This document shows positions 55,811 through 64,000 of a DNA stretch of 64,000 nt, piece after piece; within the stretch, counting starts at the first letter, position 1; every line of letters starts with the position of its first letter. The notes below the pieces were generated by a model. That model was not told the DNA's origin, ran no database searches, and was given only the letters and a program-made list of their open reading frames with translations. The DNA lies in contig JBBRTV010000024.1 in NCBI GenBank assembly GCA_038243995.1, forward strand, positions 27,303-91,302, in the 5' to 3' direction. The position numbers were made by a program, and so were the translations under genes. The DNA comes from Scleromatobacter sp038243995 (GTDB taxonomy: Bacteria > Pseudomonadota > Gammaproteobacteria > Burkholderiales > Burkholderiaceae_C).

Positions 55811-56590
55811 TCAGCCGGCGACATCCGGCGCCAGGCGTTCGAAGCCCGCGGCCGTCCAGCGCAGCACTTCGGCGCGCCGGCGTCCGGGCTCCGGCGTGTC
55901 GAGATCCCAGTCGCTGAGGACGTGGCGCGTCCAGCCAGCGCGCACTTCGGTGCCGGGCCGGTGCGTGTGTCCATGGATCATCGTGTCGGTACCCGCCCGG
56001 CCAAGCCAGTCGCGCGCCAGCGCGGGATCGACGTCGGCATAGGTCACCGGCGCGCCGTGGCTCGCTCGACTGGCGGCGCGCATCTGCGCGGCGATCGCCA
56101 GCCGCGCCGCGAGCGGCTGCGCGAGGAACTGCTGCTGGTAGGCGGGGTTGCGCACCTGCAGCCGAAAGCGCTGGTAGGGCAGGTCTTCGACACACAGCTC
56201 GTCGCCGTGCGTCAGCAACACCGTGCAGTCGAACGCGGTGACGGTTGCCGGGTCGGCGAGCAGGCGGACGCCCGCGGCGTTCGCGAAATCCTCGCCGAGC
56301 AGGAAATCGCGGTTGCCGTGCTGGATCCAGATCGGCATGCGCCGCGCCGCCGCCGCGATCGCCTGCACGCAGTGCGCCTCGAACGGCCTGGCGCGGGCGT
56401 CGTCGCCCACCCAGACCTCGAACACGTCGCCGAGCATGAAGAGCGCGTCCGCCCGGGTGCACGCGAGGTAGCGCTCCCAGGCGGCGACGGTCGCCGGCAG
56501 GGTGTCGGCGAGGTGCAGGTCGGAGATGAAATCGACGCTGCGCGTGTGGTCGTCCAGGCGCAGGGTCGCATCTTGCGTCACGTGCACCAA
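55811..56590 (-). CDS. lpxH: UDP-2,3-diacylglucosamine diphosphatase LpxH
   Basis: This is a 259-residue calcineurin-fold phosphoesterase of lipid A synthesis. Its metal-binding motifs are DFISDLHLAD, GDVFEVWVGDD, GNRDFLLG, LTHGDELC and IHGHTHRPG, which identify LpxH. It cleaves UDP-diacylglucosamine to lipid X at the inner membrane. It lies 4 bases downstream of ppiB on the same strand, a conserved pair with the cyclophilins. Confidence 0.95.
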   Translation of the reverse strand: MVHVTQDATLRLDDHTRSVDFISDLHLADTLPATVAAWERYLACTRADALFMLGDVFEVWVGDDARARPFEAHCVQAIAAAARRMPIWIQHGNRDFLLGEDFANAAGVRLLADPATVTAFDCTVLLTHGDELCVEDLPYQRFRLQVRNPAYQQQFLAQPLAARLAIAAQMRAASRASHGAPVTYADVDPALARDWLGRAGTDTMIHGHTHRPGTEVRAGWTRHVLSDWDLDTPEPGRRRAEVLRWTAAGFERLAPDVAG

Positions 56591-56594
56591 CGGA

Positions 56595-57098
56595 TCAGGC
56601 CTTGATTTCCTCGGCCTTGACGATCTTGATGTCGTCGACCGGCACGTCGTCGTGGAAGCCCTTGCGGCCCGTCTTCACGGCGCCGAGCTTGTCGACCACG
56701 TCCTGGCCTTCGACGACCTTGCCGAACACCGCGTAGCCCCAGCCGTCCTGTGCCTGCTCGTTGTTCAGGAAACCGTTGTTCGTCGTGTTGATGAAGAACT
56801 GCGAGCTGGCCGAATGGGGCGCCGAGGTGCGCGCCATCGCGAGCGTGTACTTGTCGTTCTTGAGGCCGTTCTTGGCCTCGTTCTGGATCTGCGCGTCGGT
56901 GTCCTTCTGCTTCATGCCGGACTCGAAACCGCCGCCCTGGATCATGAAGTTCTTGATCACGCGGTGGAAGATCGTGTCGTCGTAGAAGCCCTTGTTCACG
57001 TACGACAGGAAGTTGGCGACCGAGAGGGGCGACTTCACGTCGTCGAGTTCGATGCGCAGGTCGCCGGCGGTGGTGGTCATCTTCACGAATTTGGTCAT
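56595..57098 (-). CDS. ppiB: Cytoplasmic peptidyl-prolyl isomerase (cyclophilin B)
   Basis: This 167-residue cyclophilin has the core FHRVIKNFMIQGGGFESGM, the SASSQFFINT motif and YAVFGKVVEGQDVVDK. It lacks a signal peptide, so it is cytoplasmic, unlike its neighbour. It starts three bases after the ppiA stop on the same strand. It catalyses proline isomerisation during folding. Confidence 0.95.
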   Translation of the reverse strand: MTKFVKMTTTAGDLRIELDDVKSPLSVANFLSYVNKGFYDDTIFHRVIKNFMIQGGGFESGMKQKDTDAQIQNEAKNGLKNDKYTLAMARTSAPHSASSQFFINTTNNGFLNNEQAQDGWGYAVFGKVVEGQDVVDKLGAVKTGRKGFHDDVPVDDIKIVKAEEIKA

Positions 57099-57101
57099 TG
57101 C

Positions 57102-57674
57102 TTATTGCTCCAGGGTGGCTTTCTTGATCAGGACCGGGGTTGCGGGCACATTCTCGTACGGGCCCTTGGTGCTTGTCGGTACCTGCTTGATCTTGTCGAC
57201 GACGTCCATGCCGGCGACGACCTTGCCGAACACGGCGTAGCCGTTGTTGTCGGGGGAGTTCGCGGCGTCGAGGAAGGTGTTGTCCTTCAGGTTGATGAAG
57301 AACTGCGCCGTCGCCGAGTTCGGGTCGTTGGTGCGCGCCATCGCCACCGTGCCGCGGGCGTTGGCCAGGCCGTTGTGCGATTCGAGCGGGATGGGCTTGT
57401 GGGTCGGTTTCTCGCTCAGGTTCGGCAGCATGCCGCCGCCCTGGATCATGAAGTTCTCGATCACGCGGTGGAACACGGTGCCGTCGTAGTGGCCTTCTTT
57501 CACGTAGGCCTCGAAATTGGCGACCGACTTCGGCGCCTTCTGCGCGTCGAGCTCTATGACGATGTCGCCCATCGACGTCGCAAGGCGGACCTTGTCTGCC
57601 CAGGCGGGCGCGCTGAACGCCGCGAGGCCGGCGATGGCCAGCGCCGTCCAGCGGGTTTGGTTCGGGATGCTCAT
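57102..57674 (-). CDS. ppiA: Periplasmic peptidyl-prolyl isomerase (cyclophilin A)
   Basis: This 190-residue cyclophilin has a signal peptide (cleavage after AWA, residue 26) and the same core as its neighbour: FHRVIENFMIQGGGM, SATAQFFINL and YAVFGKVVAGMDVVDK. It is therefore the periplasmic partner. The tandem ppiA-ppiB arrangement ahead of lpxH is common in betaproteobacteria. GGAG is visible in the leader seven bases before the ATG. Confidence 0.95.
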   Translation of the reverse strand: MSIPNQTRWTALAIAGLAAFSAPAWADKVRLATSMGDIVIELDAQKAPKSVANFEAYVKEGHYDGTVFHRVIENFMIQGGGMLPNLSEKPTHKPIPLESHNGLANARGTVAMARTNDPNSATAQFFINLKDNTFLDAANSPDNNGYAVFGKVVAGMDVVDKIKQVPTSTKGPYENVPATPVLIKKATLEQ

Positions 57675-57869
57675 GAGGGGTCTCCTTGGCTATACTTCAT
57701 CGATTCTACCGAGGGTAGGCGAGCCTGCATTTCCACGCGGGCCGACGCCGCCCCCGCGTGGCCCGGGCGCACTGCAGTTGTGCGCGCCGGATCAACCAGC
57801 TCGTTTCCTTTGCCCGCATGGCAAGCCGCCTTCCCGATGAAGTCCGGCTGCCGGCTTTCGTTCCCGCCG

Positions 57870-59282
57870 ATGACGCTGCGTCTCTTCAATACCCTCACCG
57901 GCCAAGCCGAAGATTTCATCCCCATCGATCCCGGCCACGTGCGCATGTACGTGTGCGGGATGACGATCTACGACCTGTGCCACATGGGTCACGCGCGCAT
58001 GATGATGGCGTTCGACGTCGTCTACCGGTGGCTGCAGGTGCTCGGCTACGAGGTCACCTACGTCCGCAACATCACCGATATCGAGGACAAGATCATCAAG
58101 CGCGCGGTCGAGCGCGGCATCACGATCCGCGCGCTCACCGACGAGATGATCGCGGCCATGCGCCAGGACATCGGCGCCATCGGCATCGAACCGCCGACGC
58201 ACGAGCCGCGCGCCACCGAGTACGTGCGTCCCATGCTCGACATGATCGCCACGCTCGAGGACAAGGGCCTGGCCTATCGCGCCGACAGTGGCGATGTGAA
58301 CTTCGCCGTGCGCAAGTTCCCCGGCTACGGCAAGCTGTCGGGCAAGTCGCTCGACGACCTGCGGGCCGGCGAGCGTGTCGCGGTCGCCGACGGCAAGACC
58401 GATCCGCTGGACTTCGTGCTGTGGAAATCCGCCAAGCCGAACGAGCCCGAAGACGCCAAATGGGAGAGCGAGTTCGGCACCGGACGTCCGGGTTGGCACA
58501 TCGAGTGCTCCGCGATGAGCTGCGCCGTCCTGGGCGAGCGCTTCGACATCCACGGCGGCGGCATGGACCTTCAATTTCCCCACCACGAGAACGAGATCGC
58601 CCAGAGCGAGGGCGCGCTCGGACATCCATTCGTCAACTACTGGTTGCACAACGGCTTCCTGAACGTCGACAACGAGAAGATGTCGAAGTCGCTCGGCAAT
58701 TTCTTCACGATCCGCGACGTGCTCAAGCGCTACGACGGCGAGTCGCTGCGCTTCTTCATGCTGCGGACGCATTACCGCAGCCCGTTCAATTTCAGCGACG
58801 CCAACCTCGACGACGCGCGCACCTCGCTGCGCCGGCTCTACACGGCGCTCGGCAGCGTCGAGGTGCTGGTCGAGCCGGTCTCCGGCGCGGTCGAGCAGCC
58901 CGTCGATGCCCGTGCGATCGACTGGTCGGACGTCCGCGCCGCAGCGTTCCGCGACGCGATGAACGATGACTTCAACACGCCCGGCGCGCTGGCCGTGCTG
59001 TTCGACCTGGCGAGCGAGGTCAACCGTACGCGCGCTCCCGAGGCCGCCGCGCTGTTGCGTGCCCTCGGCGGGACGCTGGGGGTGCTGCAGCAATCGCCAA
59101 AGGCCTTCCTGCAGGCCGGCGCTGCGCTCACCGAGCCCGAGATCCAGTCGCGCATCGATGCACGGGCGCAGGCCAAGAAGGATCGCGATTTCGCGGAATC
59201 CGATCGCATCCGGGACGAACTCGCCGCGCTCGGCATCACGTTGAAAGACAGCGCCCAGGGCACCACCTGGGTGAAAGCCTGA
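57870..59282 (+). CDS. cysS: Cysteinyl-tRNA synthetase
   Basis: This 470-residue class I aminoacyl-tRNA synthetase starts MTLRLFNTLT and has the zinc ligand Cys29, the HIGH-type motif CHMGHAR (38-43) and KMSKS (270-274). The zinc-binding ECSAMSC and HGGGMDLQFPHHENE segments are intact. It charges tRNA-Cys. The longer open frame upstream (to 56502) is antisense to the cyclophilins and is rejected. It is divergent from ppiA. Confidence 0.97.
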   Translation: MTLRLFNTLTGQAEDFIPIDPGHVRMYVCGMTIYDLCHMGHARMMMAFDVVYRWLQVLGYEVTYVRNITDIEDKIIKRAVERGITIRALTDEMIAAMRQDIGAIGIEPPTHEPRATEYVRPMLDMIATLEDKGLAYRADSGDVNFAVRKFPGYGKLSGKSLDDLRAGERVAVADGKTDPLDFVLWKSAKPNEPEDAKWESEFGTGRPGWHIECSAMSCAVLGERFDIHGGGMDLQFPHHENEIAQSEGALGHPFVNYWLHNGFLNVDNEKMSKSLGNFFTIRDVLKRYDGESLRFFMLRTHYRSPFNFSDANLDDARTSLRRLYTALGSVEVLVEPVSGAVEQPVDARAIDWSDVRAAAFRDAMNDDFNTPGALAVLFDLASEVNRTRAPEAAALLRALGGTLGVLQQSPKAFLQAGAALTEPEIQSRIDARAQAKKDRDFAESDRIRDELAALGITLKDSAQGTTWVKA

Positions 59283-59283
59283 C

Positions 59284-59955
59284 ATGGGTGCTGCCATCGC
59301 TGCGCCGTCGGCGCCAGCGTTGCCCGACGTGCCCGCCTACTGGGACGAGGCGTGCCGCCACCTGGCCAGGCGCGACCGCGTCATGAAGAAGCTCATCCCG
59401 AAGTTCGGCGATGCGCGACTGCAGAGCAACGGCGACGCCTTCACCACGCTCGCGCGCTCCATCGTCGGACAGCAGGTCTCGACCCGCTCCGCGCAGGCGG
59501 TCTGGCGCAAGCTGGTGGCCGCTGTCGATGGCTCCGGCGACGATCCGCTCGATCCGATGGTCGTCCTGCGGCAGTCGGCCGAGACGCTCAAGGGCGTCGG
59601 GCTGTCGGCGCGCAAGGTCGAGTACCTGAGCGACCTGGCCCGTCATTTCAACGACGGCGCCGTGCACGTCGCGCAGTGGCACGACATGGACGACGAGGCG
59701 ATCGTCGACGAGTTGATCGCCATTCGCGGCATCGGCCGCTGGACGGCCGAGATGTTCCTGATCTTCCACCTGCTGCGGCCGAACGTGCTGCCGCTGGACG
59801 ATCCGGGGCTGATTCGCGGAATCAGCGAAAATTACTTCAGCGGCGAGCCGGTCTCGCGCGCGGAGGCCCGCGAACTGGGCGAAGGGTGGTCGCCGTACCG
59901 CTCGGTCGCCACGTGGTATCTCTGGCGCAGCCTCGATCCGCTGACGGTCGGTTGA
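59284..59955 (+). CDS. alkA: DNA-3-methyladenine glycosylase (AlkA family)
   Basis: This 223-residue protein belongs to the helix-hairpin-helix glycosylase family. The hairpin LIAIRGIGRWTAEMFLIFHL and the catalytic Asp in VLPLDDPGLIRGI are present, together with ARSIVGQQVSTRSAQAVW. It lacks the N-terminal TBP-like domain of E. coli AlkA. It should excise alkylated purines. It starts one base after the cysS stop and is followed by accA, an order conserved in Burkholderiales. Confidence 0.9.
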   Translation: MGAAIAAPSAPALPDVPAYWDEACRHLARRDRVMKKLIPKFGDARLQSNGDAFTTLARSIVGQQVSTRSAQAVWRKLVAAVDGSGDDPLDPMVVLRQSAETLKGVGLSARKVEYLSDLARHFNDGAVHVAQWHDMDDEAIVDELIAIRGIGRWTAEMFLIFHLLRPNVLPLDDPGLIRGISENYFSGEPVSRAEARELGEGWSPYRSVATWYLWRSLDPLTVG

Positions 59956-59984
59956 CGACACGCCGCTCAATGAGGAACTCACTG

Positions 59985-60956
<972 letters not shown>

Positions 60957-61005
60957 GACCCGCGACGTCGGCGTCGTCGATGCCACCGTTCCCGGCTTGC
61001 CGACC

Positions 61006-62427
61006 ATGAGCGCCGTCGCCCCGTCACAGACCGATGGCGACGGCGCTGGTCTTGATGGCGCGGGCGCGATCGTGGCGGTCGCCACCAGCGGCGGACGCGA
61101 CTCGATCGCACTGTTGCATGCCACGCTGCGCGCCGCGGAGCCGCTCGGCCTCGAGGTGCTCGCGTTGCACGTCCATCACGGACTCCTGCCCGAGGCCGAT
61201 GCCTGGGCCGCTGCCGTCGAGGCGTGCTGCGCGCGCTGGGCCGGCGAAGGCCGGCGGGTCGGCTTCGCCTGCACCCGACTGGCGGGCGCGCCCGCGGCGG
61301 GCGACAGCGTCGAGGCCTGGGCCCGGCGTGAGCGCTACGCGGCCCTGGCGACGATGGCGCGCTGCGCCGGCGCGTCGCTCGTCCTCCTCGCGCACCACCG
61401 GCGCGACCAGGCCGAGACGGTGCTGCTGCAGGCCTTGCGCGGCGCCGGGCCGGCCGGGCTGGCCGCGATGCCGCGCATCGTCGAGCGAGACGGACTCACC
61501 TGGGCGCGTCCGTGGCTGGCCCAGCCGGCCGCGGCGATCGACGACTACGTCGGCGCGCAGGGGCTGGACTACGCCAGCGACCCCAGCAACACGGATCCGC
61601 GGTATGCGCGCAGCCGCCTGCGCGCCTCGGTGATGCCGTCGCTGCGCGACGCGTTCCCCGATGCCGAGATCGCGCTCGCCGCCGTCGCGCGCCACGCGCA
61701 CGAGGCGCGGGCCGTGCTGGACGAGGTGGGCCTCGAGGATCTGCGGCGCATCGGTGCAGCGGACGACCTGCCGCTCGCGCCCTGGCGCGGCCTCTCGGCG
61801 CCGCGGCGCGCGAACGCGCTGCGACTGTGGCTCGCGCAGCGGCTGGGCCGGGCAGCGCCCGACACGCTGCTGCGACGCCTGGCCGACGAGACGGCGGATG
61901 ACCGAACGCGGCGCTGGCCGATCGACGACACACGCGGCTTGCGATCCTGGCGCGGGCGGCTCGCCGTGCTGTCGATAGCGCGCGCCGGCCAGGCTCCAGC
62001 CGCGCCGCCGAGGTTCGCGGACGTCGCATGCGGGCCCGCGCGGGCGACTCGGCCAGGCGAGGCCGAGGGCGCGCTGTCGCTGCTGCGCTGCGACCGCTAC
62101 GCTGTCGATGGCTGGCCCGGATTCCTCGAAGTGCGCGCGACTGACCGGCACGGCATCGCGCCGCATCGCCTGTCGCAGGTCGTCGCGCGCGCGCGGGTCG
62201 GCGGTGAGCAGTTCCAGCTCCGGCGGGCAAGTGCGCCGCGCAGCCTCAAGAAGCAGTATCAGGCGGTCGCCGTCGCCGCGGAGGGGCGCGGCGGTCCGCT
62301 GCTGTTCGACGGCGACGGGGCCCTGCTGTTCGCCCCGGGGCTGGGCATCGACGCCCGCGCCTGGGCGGAGGAGGGCGCGCCGCAGTGGGACTTGCTCTGG
62401 CACGCGTACGCGCCAGGCGAAGGCTGA
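61006..62427 (+). CDS. tilS: tRNA(Ile)-lysidine synthetase
   Basis: This 473-residue protein is TilS. The PP-loop motif is TSGGRDSIAL (about 28-37; Arg replaces the usual Val at the fourth position), followed by LALHVHHGLLPEAD and VLLAHHRRDQAETVLLQALRG. The C-terminal domain ends with the SLKKQYQ segment. It modifies C34 of the AUA-reading tRNA-Ile. A TTG nine bases upstream is a less likely start. It follows accA by 49 bases. Confidence 0.94.
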   Translation: MSAVAPSQTDGDGAGLDGAGAIVAVATSGGRDSIALLHATLRAAEPLGLEVLALHVHHGLLPEADAWAAAVEACCARWAGEGRRVGFACTRLAGAPAAGDSVEAWARRERYAALATMARCAGASLVLLAHHRRDQAETVLLQALRGAGPAGLAAMPRIVERDGLTWARPWLAQPAAAIDDYVGAQGLDYASDPSNTDPRYARSRLRASVMPSLRDAFPDAEIALAAVARHAHEARAVLDEVGLEDLRRIGAADDLPLAPWRGLSAPRRANALRLWLAQRLGRAAPDTLLRRLADETADDRTRRWPIDDTRGLRSWRGRLAVLSIARAGQAPAAPPRFADVACGPARATRPGEAEGALSLLRCDRYAVDGWPGFLEVRATDRHGIAPHRLSQVVARARVGGEQFQLRRASAPRSLKKQYQAVAVAAEGRGGPLLFDGDGALLFAPGLGIDARAWAEEGAPQWDLLWHAYAPGEG

Positions 62428-62588
62428 GCCTGGCAGGGTTGGCCCGCTTCGTCGCGTGAGAAGTGCGGATCGTCGAGCCGCGAACCGCAGTGCCCCGGGA
62501 AAACCCGAGCGCTCGCGCTAGACTATGGAGTTTTACGTGGGCGCGCCGGTCGTGTGCGCCTCCAGGCGTCAACCGGGCAGTCCAGACC

Positions 62589-63875
62589 ATGGCATTGATA
62601 GTTCACAAGTACGGCGGCACCTCGATGGGCACGACGGAGCGCATCCGCAACGTCGCCAGGCGCGTTGCCAAGTGGGTGCGCGCCGGGCATCAGTTGATCG
62701 TCGTGCCGTCGGCCATGAGCGGCGAGACGAACCGGCTGCTGGGCCTCGCGAAAGAGGTCTCGCCGGCCACCGAAACGCCCGCTTCCATGCGCGAACTCGA
62801 CATGATCGCCGCCACCGGCGAGCAGGTCTCGGTCGGCCTGCTGTCGCTCGCGCTGCAGGCCGAAGGCCTCGAGGCCGTGGGCTACTCCGGCTGGCAAGTG
62901 CCCGTGAAGACCGACTCGGCCTACACGAAGGCGCGCATCGAGAGCATCGACGACGTGCGGGTGCGCGCCGACCTGGCCGCCGGCAAGGTCGTCGTGATCA
63001 CCGGCTTCCAGGGCATCGACCCGCTCGGCCACGTCACCACCCTGGGCCGCGGCGGCTCCGATACCTCCGCGGTAGCGATCGCCGCGGCCATGAAGGCGGC
63101 CGAGTGCCTGATCTACACCGACGTCGACGGCGTCTACACGACCGATCCGCGCGTCGTGCCGGAAGCGCGTCGCCTGCAGACCATCTCGTTCGAGGAAATG
63201 CTCGAGATGGCCAGCCTCGGCTCCAAGGTGCTGCAGATCCGCTCGGTCGAGTTCGCCGGCAAGTACCGCGTGCCGCTGCGCGTGCTCTCGAGCTTCACGC
63301 CCTGGGATATCGACATCGACGAAGAGGCCCGTTCGGGCACGCTGATCACTTTCGAGGAAGACGTCAACATGGAACAAGCAGTCGTATCGGGCATCGCCTT
63401 CAACCGCGACGAGGCCAAGGTGACCGTCATGGGCGTGCCCGACAAGCCGGGCATCGCCTACCAGATTCTCGGCGACGTGGCCGACGCGAACATCGACGTC
63501 GACGTGATCATCCAGAACGTTTCGCGCGACGGCAAGACCGATTTCTCGTTCACCGTGCACCGCAACGACTACGCGCGCACGATGGACCTGCTCAAGAACA
63601 AGGTCGCTCCCGCCACCGGCGCGCAGACCGTGCTCGGCGACCCGAAGATCTGCAAGGTGTCCATCGTCGGCATCGGCATGCGCAGCCACGTGGGCGTCGC
63701 GAGCAAGATGTTCCGCACGCTCAGCGAGGAGGGCATCAACATCATGATGATCACCACCAGCGAGATCAAGACGTCGGTCGTCATCGACGAGAAGTACATG
63801 GAGCTTGCGGTGCGCGCGCTACACAAGGCTTTCGATCTCGAGGATCCTGCGACCGCGCTTGCCGGGAACGCCTGA
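62589..63875 (+). CDS. lysC: Aspartate kinase
   Basis: This 428-residue protein is a monofunctional aspartokinase. It has KYGGTSMG near the start, GRGGSDTSAVAIA, YTDVDGVYTTDPR, and two C-terminal ACT domains (VTVMGVPDKPGIAYQILGDV and VSIVGIGMRSHVGVASKMF) for feedback control by lysine and threonine. An internal ATG at 63369 with GAGGAAG eight bases upstream lies exactly where the beta subunit of alpha2beta2 aspartokinases starts. It should feed Lys, Thr and Met synthesis. Confidence 0.95.
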   Translation: MALIVHKYGGTSMGTTERIRNVARRVAKWVRAGHQLIVVPSAMSGETNRLLGLAKEVSPATETPASMRELDMIAATGEQVSVGLLSLALQAEGLEAVGYSGWQVPVKTDSAYTKARIESIDDVRVRADLAAGKVVVITGFQGIDPLGHVTTLGRGGSDTSAVAIAAAMKAAECLIYTDVDGVYTTDPRVVPEARRLQTISFEEMLEMASLGSKVLQIRSVEFAGKYRVPLRVLSSFTPWDIDIDEEARSGTLITFEEDVNMEQAVVSGIAFNRDEAKVTVMGVPDKPGIAYQILGDVADANIDVDVIIQNVSRDGKTDFSFTVHRNDYARTMDLLKNKVAPATGAQTVLGDPKICKVSIVGIGMRSHVGVASKMFRTLSEEGINIMMITTSEIKTSVVIDEKYMELAVRALHKAFDLEDPATALAGNA

Positions 63876-63903
63876 AATCCAGGCTAGAATGCCAGCTTAG
63901 GTT

Positions 63904-63996
63904 GGAGACGTGACCGAGTGGCCGAAGGTGCTCCCCTGCTAAGGGAGTATGTGGTGATGAGCTGCATCAAGGGTTCGAATCCCTTCGTCTCCGCCA
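63904..63996 (+). tRNA. tRNA-Ser (anticodon GCT)
   Basis: A class II tRNA with a long variable arm. The acceptor stem GGAGACG pairs with CGTCTCC, followed by G and an encoded CCA. The anticodon stem CTCCC/GGGAG holds loop CTGCTAA with anticodon GCT. It follows lysC by 28 bases. Confidence 0.95.
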
Positions 63997-64000
63997 ACCC

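Overview
The window is GC-rich chromosomal DNA from a betaproteobacterium, most likely of the order Burkholderiales. The evidence is the run of housekeeping blocks cysS-alkA-accA-tilS-lysC-tRNA-Ser, lptFG/pepA/holC and icd/clpS/clpA, a FimV-like protein and a CysB-type LysR regulator. I cannot name the genus from the sequence alone. No CRISPR array, rRNA, insertion sequence or phage head/lysis gene was seen.

Region 1 (1-20161, minus strand) is a nearly complete contractile injection system of the extracellular type (eCIS, related to Afp/PVC and phage tails). In order of transcription it encodes a PAAR-like DUF4280 tip protein, a DUF4255 (Afp16-like) cap protein, a carboxypeptidase-regulatory-like protein, two sheaths, tube 1, a T4 gp26-like chaperone, a DUF6760-like small protein, tube 2, a 1085-residue Ala/Pro-rich protein, a LysM baseplate protein, a spike split into two genes, gp25, two gp6/J-type baseplate proteins, a tail protein I family member, a 325-residue unknown protein and an AAA+ ATPase that runs off the left edge. 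Many genes overlap by one or four bases, which points to translational coupling. No classical tape measure, tail fibre or toxin cargo was recognised.

Region 2 (20440-30324) is a signalling module that abuts the injection system. It holds a periplasmic trypsin-like protease fused through a membrane helix to an FHA domain, two different Ser/Thr kinases, two lipoproteins, a zinc-ribbon/FHA protein, a PP2C phosphatase and a VWA-membrane-FHA protein. Kinase, phosphatase and FHA readers recall the threonine phosphorylation switch of type VI secretion, here placed beside an eCIS. This pairing is the main candidate for an undescribed system.

Region 3 (31022-40104) is accessory and metabolic: a secreted HELGE-motif protein, a universal stress protein, a decayed VapC-like toxin, tRNA-Arg, a glutathione transferase, a hypothetical protein, acyl-CoA dehydrogenase with an ACAD10-like phosphotransferase, a Crp/Fnr regulator, a histidine phosphatase and an enoyl-CoA hydratase.

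Region 4 (40273-63996) is mostly conserved core: a FimV-like protein, aminotransferase/LysR/CbiX, LptG/LptF, PepA, HolC, a small Ala-rich secreted protein, isocitrate dehydrogenase, an orphan ParB-like protein, ClpS/ClpA, MtfA, LpxH, two cyclophilins, CysS, an AlkA-type glycosylase, AccA, TilS, aspartate kinase and tRNA-Ser. All starts were chosen by reading ribosome binding sites and overlaps by eye. Function calls rest on recognised motifs and family resemblance, not on database searches.
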